From NCBI RefSeq assembly GCF_964275005.1, contig NC_092702.1, forward strand, positions 3,361,501 through 3,425,500: DNA of 64,000 nt, read 5' to 3'. The number at the start of each line of letters is the position of its first letter. Position 1 is the first letter of the stretch. Under the pieces are notes generated by a model, which searched no databases, was not told where the DNA came from, and saw only the letters and a program-made list of their open reading frames with translations. Of the stretch, positions 44,133-56,781 are shown in pieces. The DNA comes from Diadema setosum (lineage: Eukaryota; Echinodermata; Echinoidea; Diadematoida; Diadematidae). The translations under genes and the position numbers were made by a program.

Positions 44133-47100
44133 ATGCGGTTGGACACAATGACCAAACCAGGCTTCTCTCAGGCCCACAGAGATCACTGTAAAATTTACGT
44201 CGTGAAGACCAGTGGTGTCGGGTCGTCAAAGATACGATGCCGACTCATCAGGCTCAAAGATGTTAAGGTCATCTTGAAGAACATACATATGGCACATCCG
44301 GGATTCTCAGAGCAACGCTGTCCAGGTGTCCTGAAGGTGGAACCCTCTGAGCAGGATCATCCCAGGAGGCACCCATCAGGAGTGTGGAAGGAGAGTGTGA
44401 CATCCTGGAGAGCTCCCACCAGGAGGCATCGGCTCCCCCGTCGCCTGAGGGATTATGTCCTGGACAAGACTGTAGTCCATCTCATAGAGTTCAATGACTG
44501 GTTTTACGGTGTCCAGACTGATGCAGCCAGCACTCCTCCAGTAGAGAAGTCATCTCGCAAAGGAGCCTGCGGTGGAGCTGTAAATGGGAAGTCTAGAGTA
44601 GGGCTTGTCAAACAGAAGATTAGAGGGAGGCTGCTGATCAGGAAGAGACAGAAAGGAGTAAAAGAAAGTCTTGACTGTCAGGACGTGACTGGAATTTGGT
44701 ACAAGTCTCTCTTACATACACCACAAAGATCAGCATCATTGACCATGCAAGAGACATCCTGTGACAGAATAGTAGAAAGGGAACATGAGCTCAGGACAGG
44801 AAAAGAAAATTGTCTTGAGACAGAGACATGGAGACAGACAGAGATCAGAGATGGACAAAAGTCCAAGAAAACTGTTTGTAGTAGACAACTCTTTCAGACA
44901 TCAGATAGTGCCCAGGGGAGAGGAGGAGATCCAGGGTCAAATAATGGACTATCACTTCCAGCAGTGCTGCCTTTACAATCTGAGAAGACAGTCTCTTCCC
45001 TTAAGGGTTGCAGGAGAAGAGGCAGGCCAAGAAAAAATGCAAACATCAATACACAACAGCCAGCAGAGGATGACAGAATTCCAGACCTCTCTGCAAAGCT
45101 TCCATCTAAAAGGAAAAAAGGTCTTCAACCATCAGACAAGATATCAGGAAGGCCTGTAGACGGCAGATCAAGAAAATCAAACTCTGTAGAACAGACACAG
45201 AGTAGGACCACTGAACCAGCTTTCAAGAAAGATGCTCATTCCAAGCATTCTTCAAGGGGAAGGCCAAGACAACTGAAAACTGATGATGCATTCTTTGTCA
45301 ATCGTGGTCAACAGTGCAACTCTCGGGCTTCAAAGAGGCCAAGAGGAAGACCCAGAAAGTCTATGCAGAACACACAAAAACAATATGGCAACCCCACAGA
45401 GTTCATCCTGCAAAGCAGTAATGCCTGTTCATCCAATACATCTTCGCCTAGGAAGGTGTGCCGACACCCAAGGAAACCAAGGGGTGATGCAGGTGTATGC
45501 AAACGTGGATCTACCAGAGAGGCAAAAGGAGGCAAACAAACAGATCGTAAGAAGCACAATAGGATAGAGACAGAGACGGAAGCTTCTACCTCTTTCCTCA
45601 CAAGTCTTCTGATGTCAGAAAATTGTAGTCGCTCTGGGTATGATGTTGCACCGTTCATCGTTAAACCTCATCTTCCAGTCCAGGAACAGTGTTCCAGACA
45701 GAACTACAGTGGAAATGATGGAGGAAGCTCTTTGAGTACATCCAAGGAGCATCCACAGAGCACTATGAGTAGATCTCACAATATCACAAATCGAGTTGCC
45801 TCACAAGCTAAGAGAAGACGCCGTAAAACTGGTAACAGTGTTACTGGGGTTTCAGTGGAAGCAAGAAGACATGTATCCAATGGTCCCACGAGAAGGAGTA
45901 AGAGGTTGCAGGCCAAGGAGGATTGCAGGAGGTACAAGGAGCTGTGGTGTAACGGAGGAGCCATAGTGTCAGAGAGGACTACAATTCCTGACACAGCTAC
46001 CCTCACTTACAGCAGGAGAGGGCCAGAAAGAAGTCACATGCATCCTCGAAACACAAGAAATACAGGTGAGAGCTAAGATCCAATTTGAAGTTTAGGTTTT
46101 ATGTAGCTTTTATGGTGGCTCATTCAAGTCCATCTGATGTGCTTGTTACTTTTATACCAGGTTAGGAGATGTTCATTAAGTCATCAATCTATTCTGCTTA
46201 ATCTCTGAGCATATTTGTAAGGTCAGCATTTCAGTTGGATCCAACTAAGGCTTATTGTTATATATACCTGAGTGGGCTGGATAACTTACAGTCGGGTCAA
46301 GTACGGAGGAATTTAGTGAATGCTGATGAAAAAGCATGGCAAGTTACATATTGCTAAATTTCTAGGCAGATAAAGTGTTAAGCTGCCAATGCAGATATGG
46401 TTTTCCAGATGAAGTATCATGATATCCTAATTAACATTCAAGTTTTTGATTTCCTGAAAGATGGAAAAGAGAGTATTTGATGTATCAATGTGTAATGCTG
46501 CATCATTTGATGATGAAATGTATTTTCTGAATCGTGCTGTAGACTCTTTGCTCCAGGAGTTTGTAGCCATCTGCCCTTTGATGTCAGATATGCCTTTCTC
46601 GGATGAAGAATGTCTGTCACTGCTCGCGGAGACTCCTCTGTTTGCTGAGTGTGGTCCCGATTTTGCAGTCACAACATCACTGAGACAGCCACATGTCAAT
46701 ATAAACAGGTATTTTAGATCATAACACTGCATTATTGGACTGTATGTATGACATTGCAGTTTAGAATAGCTCCCACAATCTGTTCTGCTGGACATTTTCA
46801 AATTTGGTATAAGGCACATCACAAAACTGCCATAGTGCCGTGATTGCTATGATTAATATGTGAAGGAATGAATTGTTGTACATAAAATATCTGAATATTT
46901 ATCATTTTCCTGTAATTTTGCAATGGAAATTTTTGCAGTCGTGTGTTTACCTGTTGATTTGAGATTCACATTTATTGGTTACTCATACTACCTTCCCCCA
47001 CAACCCCACCCTGCTGAATTCTTGAAGGTACTTTCTCTGATTGATGGTATTGCCTAATCGCTATTTCATCATTTGCTCCATATGTATACATGGTGTCTCA

Positions 47101-50100
47101 ATGTTGTCTTTCTATCAGCTTGCCAATGATGCATGCAAATTTTCATTTTCAAGAGTTATTTTAATCATTCGGTAGAGTTCATAGAGCTATGTAGCATACA
47201 GGCAATGGTGCGGGTCCTCAGAGTGAGGATGCTGTTAGAAATATATTCCAGTGTGGCAGCACTGTCTGATGTCCATCTTCAATAACTGTGGGAAGTACCT
47301 GTTCAATGATGATGTTTGTGACGATGATTTTCTTGGTAGGAGTGAGGAGGAGAGGCAAATTCATAATCCTGGTCCTCCACCCAGAGTGAGACGTCTCTAT
47401 GGGGAATTCCTCCTTGATGAGTTTTCTGTGCGCCTCCTAGCCAGTCGCCGTGGCAACGCATCACCAAAGGGAGATGAGCACAACTCAGGCAGCGATTCTT
47501 CTCCATCTCATGGCATCTGCAGTGTGGATGGATGTAGGGTGGCCTCCTTGTTCGGAAGTGCGTCCAGGAGCAGTGTCCTAAAGCTACAGGAGCTTGGACT
47601 TGACCCGATCACCAAAGATGGAGGAAAAGGCTGCCAAGGAAGCACTGAGTATGACGATACAGGATTACTCCCCCAGAGGACCAGCAGCATGGTTTCACTT
47701 TATCAAAGTAAGCCAAGGTTTGACCCCCCCCCCCCCAAAAAAAAAAAAAAAAAAAAAAAAAAACAACAACCAATATGTATACTTGTAATATATGTTGTTC
47801 AAGTAGCAAAATGGTGACTTTACTTTAATAACAACCTTTATGAATTGCTGATAGTGTGCTTTGTTTGTGTAAAATATATAAACTATGTTCAGTGTTTTAA
47901 CTTTTATTGCCTGCACGATCTCCTTGTTGCAAAGGTATTGGTGAGATGAAGGTTTTGATTTTTGATAGAACATCTGCTTGTCACGCAGGTGGTTTTGCAG
48001 AGCTATGCCCTGAATCAGAGAGAGGCACACCTACATCAGAGCAGGTTGAGAGGCAAACCAAGGTGAGATATTGTGTGGCTGCATTAATTGTGATGTTTTG
48101 GCAGTTTGGCACAGATTATTTTCCATACTATTTCATGAGAAGAGATACTCCTGATCTACTTCTCCTTATTTTGAAGAATAAGAAGATGTTAAGAGATTTC
48201 TCAAAGGAGAATCTACTTTGAAAAACAATGTTTTGAAAAGAAGGAAAAAAGAAAAGTGACTTAAAAGTAGCCTACAAAAATAATAAATGTTGTACGGTCA
48301 ATGACTTAATGTTAAATGATGTGAAACAACATGATTTTTTTTTTTTTTTAGAAAAGAGGAAGGTACAAAAATGTGCCTCAAAGTAATTTTTGTTAATATT
48401 TCTTTCTCTCACAGAGCACTAATAAATACAGAATTTGTGGTTATATGTATCCTGTGATTCTTAAAACTTAAAGGAAAGTGTGAGCCAAGATGAGATCCTG
48501 CCGGAAGAAGTGTGGCTGCCTACATACATTGTACACCAGGATGACAAGACCATTCTCTTCCGCCCGCTCGGCGAGTGGAGTTCATCAGAAGAGGCGTGGC
48601 GCATCCCAAAGGTCCTCTGGAGGAGGCCAGCCGATGGAGCCTGGTTTGTGAACGAAGTCCTGGGAGACACCACAGCAGCCAAAGCCTGCTTTGTCCCAGA
48701 GGATGCCTGGTTGGCAAGCTGGGGCCTCTGCCCGGGAGACTCCCGAGTTTATAGCGTAGGTCCACCCCTACCGGTACTGCAACCAATGCCAGGTGTCCTT
48801 AATCCTGCAGATGGAGGAATGGTGGATACCCTTAAAGGCCAGACCGTTCTAAGTAGGCATCATCCAGAGGAGCTGTCTTGTTGGCCCATACCTGGAATTC
48901 CTTTGCCTGTTACCTGGCAGCAAAGTTGCCAGGAAGGAAGAACCACTTCTGACCCTAGTGTCTGGTATCACCAACTGAGAGATTCACCCAGTTCTCCGCC
49001 TCAGATCCAGAAAGCTGCAAGTGTTTGTGATGCTTCCACATTAGAGTCCAGACCTCTACCAGACCCAGATGTTTGTCTCCAGTCTGTCTCCAGGACTGCC
49101 CACCACTTGGAGTCTCCATCATCAACTGTTGACAAGTCTGTGATGCTTCATCATGAGGGAAATCTTCTGGAGCTTCAGTCTCATGGTGAATGCCAGGCAA
49201 GTGTGCCTTTCCATTATCATGTCATGTTTACTTTGATATTCAGAAATTATGTTCTTTGTAATGCAGGTAAAAACAGGAATAGAATGATATATCAATTAAA
49301 CTTGAGAAGAATGCAACAAGTATCGTCCAGCATATCTTGTTAAGACTTTAAGATGAACTAATTCATATATGAAGCTTGTGGGATTTGATTTTCAAGTTTC
49401 ATATAATGCCTTCTTCTCAGCCATTTTCAACTTTGGATCCTGAATAAAGCTATCAAGTTGCCTGAGGTGTTATTGAACGCTTAAAGTCTGTGCAAAATCA
49501 CAGTTTCAGTTCATAAAACAAATCATTTGATCAACTTTGATTACAGAGTGCATAACATCAGCAGTCCTCAGTTAATTTCATGCTTGATTATACCCCCGCC
49601 AAACAAAGTTCGAAGGGGGTATATAGGAATCGGCGGACAGTCGGGCGGTCGGTCGGTCGCGCGGTCGGTCCGTTGCAAATTTTGCATCGCGAACTACTTC
49701 TTCAGTTTTCAACCGATTCCCATAAAACTTGGCACAGATGTGTGCCTTGGGTTGTAGATGTGCAAGACGTATTTTTTGACAGTACCCAAAAGTATGTTGC
49801 CATGGTAACGGCATATTATGGGCAAAAATGGGTACAAATCTTGCGTCGCGAACTCCTCCCACAGTTTGTGATCAATTTTTATGAAATTAGGTGCAGATGT
49901 TCATCTGAATATGTTAATGTGCAAGACACATATTTCCGCAGTGGCAAAAAGTGCGTTGCCATGGTAACGGCATGTTATTGGTAAAATATAGGGCAAAATG
50001 CTTCATGGCAAAACTGCTTCGTCAGTGTTCTTCCAATTCTCATGGAATTCATATTGAATGTTTGTCTTAGGATATAGGTCAGCATGACACATTTCTTGAC

Positions 50101-53100
50101 AGTGACAAAAAGTATGTTGCCATGGTAACAGCTCACATATTATGAGCCAAAATGATGGAAAATTTTGTGTTGCAAACTACTTCCTCAGTTTTTGCCCAAT
50201 TTCCATGAAACTTGGTACAGATGTGTGCCTTTGGTTGTAGATGTGCAAGACGCATTTTTTGACAGTACCCGAAAGTACGTTGCCATGGTAACGGCATATT
50301 AATGGCAGAAGATCAAGGAAAGATCTTGCGGATTTAACTACTTCCTCAGTTTTTTGACCAAAGCTTATGAAATGTTGTTTGGCGGGGGTATAACCAGTCG
50401 CTGTAGCGACATTTCTAGTTAGACTTTGTCTTTGATGATTTAAATGTTTTTTAGTTTGTTCGTTTGTTTCAGGATGTGGCCATTGACAGATGGGATGGGC
50501 TGGATGCAATGGCTACTCCATTGCTTGCGAGTAATGGCCTTCAAATAGCTACATCACCTTCAACAGTCCTACCAACCAGCTTTGAACCAGCTTTTGTGTC
50601 TCCTGATGCAGTTTTGTCACACGCCCCAGATCATGGGCCATTTCCACAGCAAGATGTCAGCCATCATGACCATCAAACTTTCGGGTATCTGCAACATTTG
50701 ATCAAAAAATGGCTTAGCCTTCTCAGTAACCAGAGGGATCGATCTGCTTGGCTTGTTGAATTTCACTTGATGGATCTCCAAATCAAACTAGATCACTTCC
50801 TCGTTGATTTGATATTTGATTGATTCATTTGTCTACATTTTATGTCATCTTTTATGTTATTTCTAGAGCCAAAAGCTCCCTAATGTCATACTGTTCTGTG
50901 AGTGGTTGAAAATGTTGATCTCATCACTGACCTGTGATATTGTATAGTTAACAAGATATTAGATCTCTGAGACACTTAAATCCAGTGCGTACTCCCTTTA
51001 CTCTTTGTTAAAATAAAAGAAATTATAAAAAAAAAGGAAAGGGGGCACGTGTGCCCTCTTTTATTGTTTTTATTTTTATTTTGCACCCCACCCCCTTTCC
51101 AGAATTCCTAGATCCACCCCAGTAAATCACACTGTCTGCATAACATTGTTGCAATATATGATGTACAGTCAAGTAAACACATTGTGAATCTAGTTTTTGA
51201 GACATGCATACTAATTTGTTTAGACGTAATATTTCAGTTAAACCAGACACAAATCTCTGTGTGGACTGTCCATTTCTGGGTACTGTGATTGTGAGATGCT
51301 ATTTCATGTTATGCTCTGTATTCTAGATCTTCCAGTGAGCTACAGCAGTATGAAGCACAGAGTACATCCTATGACGTCCATGTGCCATCTACAGTACAAG
51401 AAGCTCTCAGCATGGTCCAGGTAGGCAATGTTTGAATTTAGGGGTCAGAGTAATTTTGATCTCCTGAGACACTCTCTTGTAACAACTATTGCTTTTGTGA
51501 TGTTTCAGGGATGGATTTCTCATTTATTTGATTTGGGGCCTCGTCACTTTAGAATAGTGAATAATGCAAGAAACTAAACAACATAACCTATGTTAAACTA
51601 TTTGGTAACTTATTTCATTAGTTTCTTTTTTTTCAGCTACAATGTATGTGCAATTATGCCACTTTAAAGCAAAACATCAATGGTGTATAGGTGACTCCCA
51701 TTATAACAAAATTCTCATGACTGCAAGTTTTCTTTCATTATATCAAAATTCTGTTATAGCCAAACAATATCATATATAAAGAAATAATATATCTTTATAT
51801 ATTCAATTGTTCAGCTATAACAAAATTATATGTTGATCACTATTAGTAGGCCTTATATATTATAAAGTTGACAATTTTTGAGCGTGAACTTTTACTTCAT
51901 TGTAACAAGATTTTCATTATAACGGTGTTCATTGTGATGGGGGTGCACCTTACCCTGTGTATTTTCACACTATGTTATGCAATGAGTTCTCCTTTTTTAC
52001 TTCTCATACAAAATTTTTGCTTTGTTTGCTTTGTTTTTTTCAGGATTGTGAAGATGTGGATAGCCTTGGACAGCTGCTGTTTGAGTGGTGCATATTGGAT
52101 GTTCCCTTCAGAAGGGACTGGGATGTTGTTGGTAGGATGGATGGGAAGCTAAAGAGGTCTCGGCCCCAGTCTGCCCAGGACTTCTGCAGGTTTGCTTGTG
52201 GCTTCCATGCAGCCTCACAGAGAGGTAGGAAATAATGGGATTCTTACAGGCATTTATTTGGTCATTCTTGTACTTGAGGTTTCAAAGTGCCAGTTGAATG
52301 ATTGTTTAGGAAAGTGTAGTTCACAGAAATACATGGTAGGCATTTGAATGAAAAGAGTCCCATTTCTGTGTCAGATCAGTGAAAATGTAGAATCAGGCAA
52401 ATAAGAACTTTATGGTAGAAAGAATGTCACTCTGTAGTCATCCATCATGAGGAAAGATATACATATCAATCTAAATTAATTGTGTAATAAAATGCATTAC
52501 TGAGATGATTATTGGAATTATAGATGTGACTAAAGACTGTCGGTCAACCCCTGTCTGCATGGAGGGACTTACAAGGAGATTGTGATTTGTTTTGGAGTAT
52601 GTGAGTAAGAGTCATCAATAGTCTTCATTTCCAAGAATATAATAATTATTTTGACAAAGTTATTAAGTGTGAGTTTATTCATCAGACCAATGTTAATCAG
52701 CAACTATCATGAAGAATGTCCTACTTGATAGAGGCTTGTTAAAATTGATCAAAAAACCCAATTTATAAAGGTTGTTGCTGTCCCTCTGGGGAAAGAATGC
52801 ATTTATGAGTAGAATTAGCTGACTAGGAAGGTGGATGATAGATGAAACTTGGAAGATATGACCTTTAAGGAATTATCCCAAAGGGCAGTTGAATTAGATG
52901 TCAATATTATGCAGAAGGCACCCTTTGGCTTCGAAAGAATTGATCACCACTGCAAACAGTATGTAAATAGGATAGTGACACACACTTGCTCCTGCAAAAA
53001 TTATCCCGGTCTTATTTTCTCGAAGGACTTAGGGTAAAGGTTTTGATAGGGTTTTAGGTTTAGTTAGATGTGAGGATTAGGATTATGGTTATGTGTGTGG

Positions 53101-56100
53101 GTAGAATTTATGTTTGGCTTAGCCTGCAGATATTTTGTGGGAGCAATTGTTGCAGGAACAACTGTCGTGGAATAAAGTGGGATACACCACTAACTGGTCT
53201 TATATTGTGGCTTGCTGTAGCCTGTTCAAGGTCTTAGTATGAAGCATTTGCTGTTGCACAATACTTCCTGCATTTGATGAGGTGGTGAGAGATTTCTGTT
53301 TCTGCCTTGATAGCAGAGAAGTTTATGTATGACACAAATTCTTCAGAGAATCGTGTCTGAGCTGTGCGACAGAAACACAGTCTCTGTCTTTTGATTGCTA
53401 CTTCTCCTGCACTGAGGGATGGTACTTATCATGATATTAGTGTCGGGGTTTTTTTTTCCTTTGCTCTCATATTGTATTCTCTTCTTTTCATCTCTGAGAA
53501 GCTCACTTCACCACTCCCTTCGAGGACCAGTCCACCATTATCTATCTCGGACTAGCAGCCTTCAGTAGGTGCCGAGATTGCCATGACACTTCAGAGATGA
53601 AGCTCGATGAAGACGCTTACTGCATCCTTCAGATGATTCTGCACCTCAAGCTCCCACTGACTGAAGTGCTGGCATCCTCACCTGGTCTGTTGCCATGGCT
53701 ACCTGGAAAGCCAGATGGACTGCTGCTCAGGGGTGTACTGACAGTACTGGTCGACTTTGACCCCATCACAGCCTTCAGCATCCTTCAAGGTGGGCCGACA
53801 ACTTTTTGTTATTTTGTTGTTCTCATGCACCATATTCAGTTGGATGTTCGCCAGTCACATGACCATAGAAAAGTTCTAAACCAAAGATGAGTTAGTCACT
53901 CACAGAAAGACATTATTTACATTTTTAAGCATTTTATAGTCTTGCTCAAAACTCAGACTTTTCATTTTTTTTAAAAGAAATGTTTGCTATGATTGGAATA
54001 AAAGGAGCTTTAAAAACAGTTTAGTTTGTCTTATGACTGTTTGACATATTTGTCACCAAAATATTTGTTTCATTCTTTCAGGTAAATGTAGATAGATAAG
54101 TGTAATGAGGATAATAGGAGATGAAAGATATGTTGTTGTTGTTGTTGTTTTTAATCCAAGTCAACTGCTGTTAAGTAGTTAAAAGTAGTTGCCCAATAAT
54201 GAATAGTACAGACGATGTGTATGTGAAAGGGTTCATAAGAAGTGCTAAGGTCAGGATTGATTTCAGAGTGTGACATTTCAAATGCATCTCCTGTGTTACA
54301 CCTTGTGAAAAGCTTGAGTATTGTTTAATTTGCCCAGGAATCGGTTGGACCCACTTGTGCTGGGAGGAACCAGGTATCAGGGAGGTGTTTGGTCAACAGC
54401 TCAGCAGTCTTGTGGAAGTCTTGCTGGACTGCGGAAACTACCAACACTGCCGCACTGCCCTCACCCACCTCCTCAACCTTGACGGTATGTCAATGACAAA
54501 GATTCAGTTGCAAGTTGCATATTCGTAGCGAAAGGTATTCCTTTTTGCATTGAATACAGATGACTCCTGGGACCAGCAGTTTTCTTTCCTTATAGCTGAA
54601 TATATAAAGAATATAAAGATACGTGTATGGAGATTATTATTTTGCGACCTGAATTTCTACTTCGTTGTAACAGGATTGTGTTATGAATGTGTTTGTTATA
54701 ACGGGAATGCACTGTAGTCATCGTTTGCCCGGTTCAAAATTATCTTCGTCTAATATGGTGGTAGCAGACTCTCTAGATGGAAGTTTAGCCTTGCTGAAGG
54801 TGATTGGTTGTTTACGTGACATACAGAAATAGAAATTTGCTGAAGCAAAGTACCATGAAATACCACACTCGGGATGTTTGACTAGATATATTCTTGCATA
54901 AAGTGACATGAATTAGTTAAGTTTTAGATTTTTAAGACCACAGTGTCAAGAACAGATTTTTACAGTCACAAGTCATTATACCCCCGCCAAACGAAGTTTG
55001 AAGGGGGTATATAGGAATCAGCGGACGGTCGGGCGGTCGGTCCGTTGCAAATCTTGCGTCGCGAACTACTTCCTCAGTTTTCAACCGATTCCCATAAAAC
55101 TTGGCACAGATGTGTGCCTTGGGTTGTAGATGTGCAAGACGTATTTTTTGACAGTACTCAAAAGTACGTTGCCATGGTAACGGCATATTATGGGCAAAAA
55201 TGGGTACAAATCTTGCGTCGCGAACTCCTCCCACAGTTTTTGATCAATTTTTATGAAATTAGGTACAGATGTTCATCTGAATATGTTAATGTGCAAGACA
55301 CATATTTCCGCAGTGGCAAAAAGTGCGTTGCCATGGTAACGGCATGTTATTGGTAAAATATAGGGCAAAATGCTTCATGGCAAAACTGCTTCATCAGTGT
55401 TCTTCCAATTCTCATGGAATTCATATTGAATGTTTGTCTTAGGATATAGGTCAGCATGACACATTTCTTGACAGTGACAAAAAGTATGTTGCCATGGTAA
55501 CAGCTCACATATTATGAGCCAAAATGATGGAAAATTTTGTGTTGCAAACTACTTCCTCAGTTTTTGCCCAATTTCCATGAAACTTGGTACAGATGTGTGC
55601 CTTTGGTTGTAGATGTGCAAGACGCATTTTTCGACAGTACCCGAAAGTACGTTGCCATGGTAACGGCATATTAATGGCAGAAGATCAAGGAAAGATCTTG
55701 CAGATTTAACTACTTCCTCAGTTTTTTGACAAAAGCTTATGAAATGTTGTTTGGCGGGGTATAACCAGTCGCTGTAGCGACATTTCTAGTTTAATTTGAA
55801 AGACACATAATTACTACTAGTTTTCATGGAATTTGTAAAAAGTTGTGATTCTTTAGTGGAGAATATGCTAGTTTCTGCATGTGAAATCGTAGATTCAACT
55901 TTGTTATGATGATGTTTATGAAAACAGATTTTCTCAGCAAGAGATAACATGCATTCTAAGTTTGCAGTTTGTTGTGCTGTTTCCAAAATGTAGATGAGAG
56001 ACAATCTTGTTGCCAACTATACAACAGCCTCCTCAGCAAGGTACTTGATACGTGTGGCAGATGTCCTTCAGCCATGGCCATCTTTGAAGACATGATGGAT

Positions 56101-56781
56101 GCTGGCTTGGTGGTCAACACCCCGACCTTGAGCAAACTCCTCACGTTGATGTGGAAGTCACCAGACGAAGAAGGGTACGAGGATGCACTCTGCGTGTATC
56201 ACTATGGACTCGGTCTCGGGGTGTACCCAGTCCACACAAGGCGGGGCACTGTCTGGGAGGCCACCGTCTTCCTTGGCGCTTCCGATGCCGAGATATTCTT
56301 CACCCTGAGGACGCTCCTGGACCAACTCCTGGACTGGCTGGTAGCGGAGTGTGGAACTGGTGGTCCTGGCCCTACAGATGATGGAGGGGCTGTTGAAAAT
56401 GGTGTTTTGGAGGAGAGAGTCACTGACAGGCATTCCAAAGGCCACACCCTGGAGGGCATGATGCCAGCATCTGGTCCTCTGGACAGGCAGCTGAGTTGTC
56501 ATGAAGGTATAGTGCAGAGTGTGAACATCTACATCAACCTCAGGGAGGCTCCAGATGCGGTGAGGGACTGCCTCCTATCGGAGGATGAAATGTCGATTGA
56601 CGTGTTTGCCAGGATGCTGAGCACCAAGAAGGCGATTCAGAACTCACTGAAGGAGAACTTCCAACCACTGACTGTCAGACTCCACACGAATGGGTCAAGC
56701 GATGGGTCCTCCAACTATGCTTACACTCTTGCTTTCAACCGAGAACCACTCAGTTGCTGGTTACTAGACCTTCTGGACTAG
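44133..56781 (+). CDS. Large AT-hook protein with C-terminal helical repeats; candidate TOPAZ1-family orthologue
   Basis: Eleven exons join without a phase error: 44133-46065, 46474-46708, 47340-47707, 47989-48062, 48474-49196, 50473-50684, 51327-51420, 52044-52224, 53499-53789, 54338-54484, 55994-56781. The product is 1681 aa; human TOPAZ1 has 1692. Three AT-hook cores (GRPRK/GRPRQ) lie at about residues 294-301, 374-380 and 401-410, in a basic, disordered region. Residues about 880-955 are Trp-rich and compact. The region about 1180-1681 is helical with a PPR-like pattern; YHYGLGLGVYP followed by a hydrophobic helix resembles the TOPAZ1 C-terminus as I remember it (YHYGKSLGIYP). TOPAZ1 is a germ-cell protein needed for male meiosis in mice; vertebrate copies are not known to me for AT-hooks. 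The acceptor of exon 2 is the least certain border. Exon 5 ends at a GC donor. The family call is tentative; the exon chain is firm. Confidence 0.75.
49197..50472 (+). other. GC-AG intron (intron 5 of the large gene)
   Basis: Exon 5 ends TGCCAG and the intron starts GCAAGT, the standard GC-donor consensus. Only this border gives phase 0 to match the next exon (GATGTGGCC after TTTCAG). The nearby GT at 49186 would put a stop codon just after the junction. Confidence 0.7.
49589..50418 (+). mobile_element. Helentron-like element, family H, copy 1, with four RFX X-boxes
   Basis: The 5' inverted repeat TTATACCCCCGCCAAACAA is followed by a short (GGTC)n-like tract, then four tandem units of about 160 bp plus a partial fifth. 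Then come the inverted repeat TTGTTTGGCGGGGGTATAA, a hairpin GTCGCT-gt-AGCGAC, and ATTTCTAG before T. This order matches that described for Helentron-derived HINE/DINE-1 elements. Each full unit ends in GTTGCCATGGTAAC (49796, 49955, 50116, 50279). It lies in intron 5 of the large gene. Open frames across it are artefacts. Confidence 0.7.
50984..51120 (-). mobile_element. Family D MITE, copy 5, diverged
   Basis: Reverse orientation. The inner GGGGGCACGTGTGCCC palindrome and the terminal CCAGAATTCCTAGATCCACC are recognisable; the other end is eroded. It lies in intron 6 of the large gene. Confidence 0.5.
51690..51955. mobile_element. Family F MITE, intron 7 of the large gene
   Basis: Starts near CCCATTATAACAAAATTCTC and ends near CATTATAACGGTGTTCATTG, imperfect inverted ends around TTATAAC. 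Relatives lie at 33838-33925 and 54550-54716. Confidence 0.45.
52225..53498 (+). other. Intron 8 of the large gene
   Basis: No named repeat. Ends in a long pyrimidine tract and CTCTGAG; a second AG three bases later (GAGAAG) would be an equally phased acceptor that drops one residue. Confidence 0.5.
54550..54716. mobile_element. Family F MITE, intron 10 of the large gene
   Basis: Shares AGCAGTTTTCTTTCCTTATA at the left and TTGTTATAACGGGAATGCAC at the right with the other family F copies. Confidence 0.45.
54977..55789 (+). mobile_element. Helentron-like element, family H, copy 2, with four RFX X-boxes
   Basis: Nearly identical to the copy at 49589-50418 and in the same orientation, in intron 10 of the same gene. 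Differences include a shorter GGTC tract at the left and one fewer G in the right inverted repeat. X-boxes are at 55168, 55327, 55488 and 55651. The left flank ends in T and the right flank begins with T. Confidence 0.7.

Noticed and set aside
46461-46473. Start of exon 2 of the large gene at the ATG following CTGAAAG
   Set aside because: That acceptor gives the wrong phase after exon 1 and runs into a stop; the GAGAG acceptor at 46473 keeps the frame.
49580-49984. Coding region of 134 codons, with a parallel 103-codon frame at 55045-55356
   Set aside because: Both lie wholly in family H transposon copies; the shared peptide is a by-product of the tandem units.
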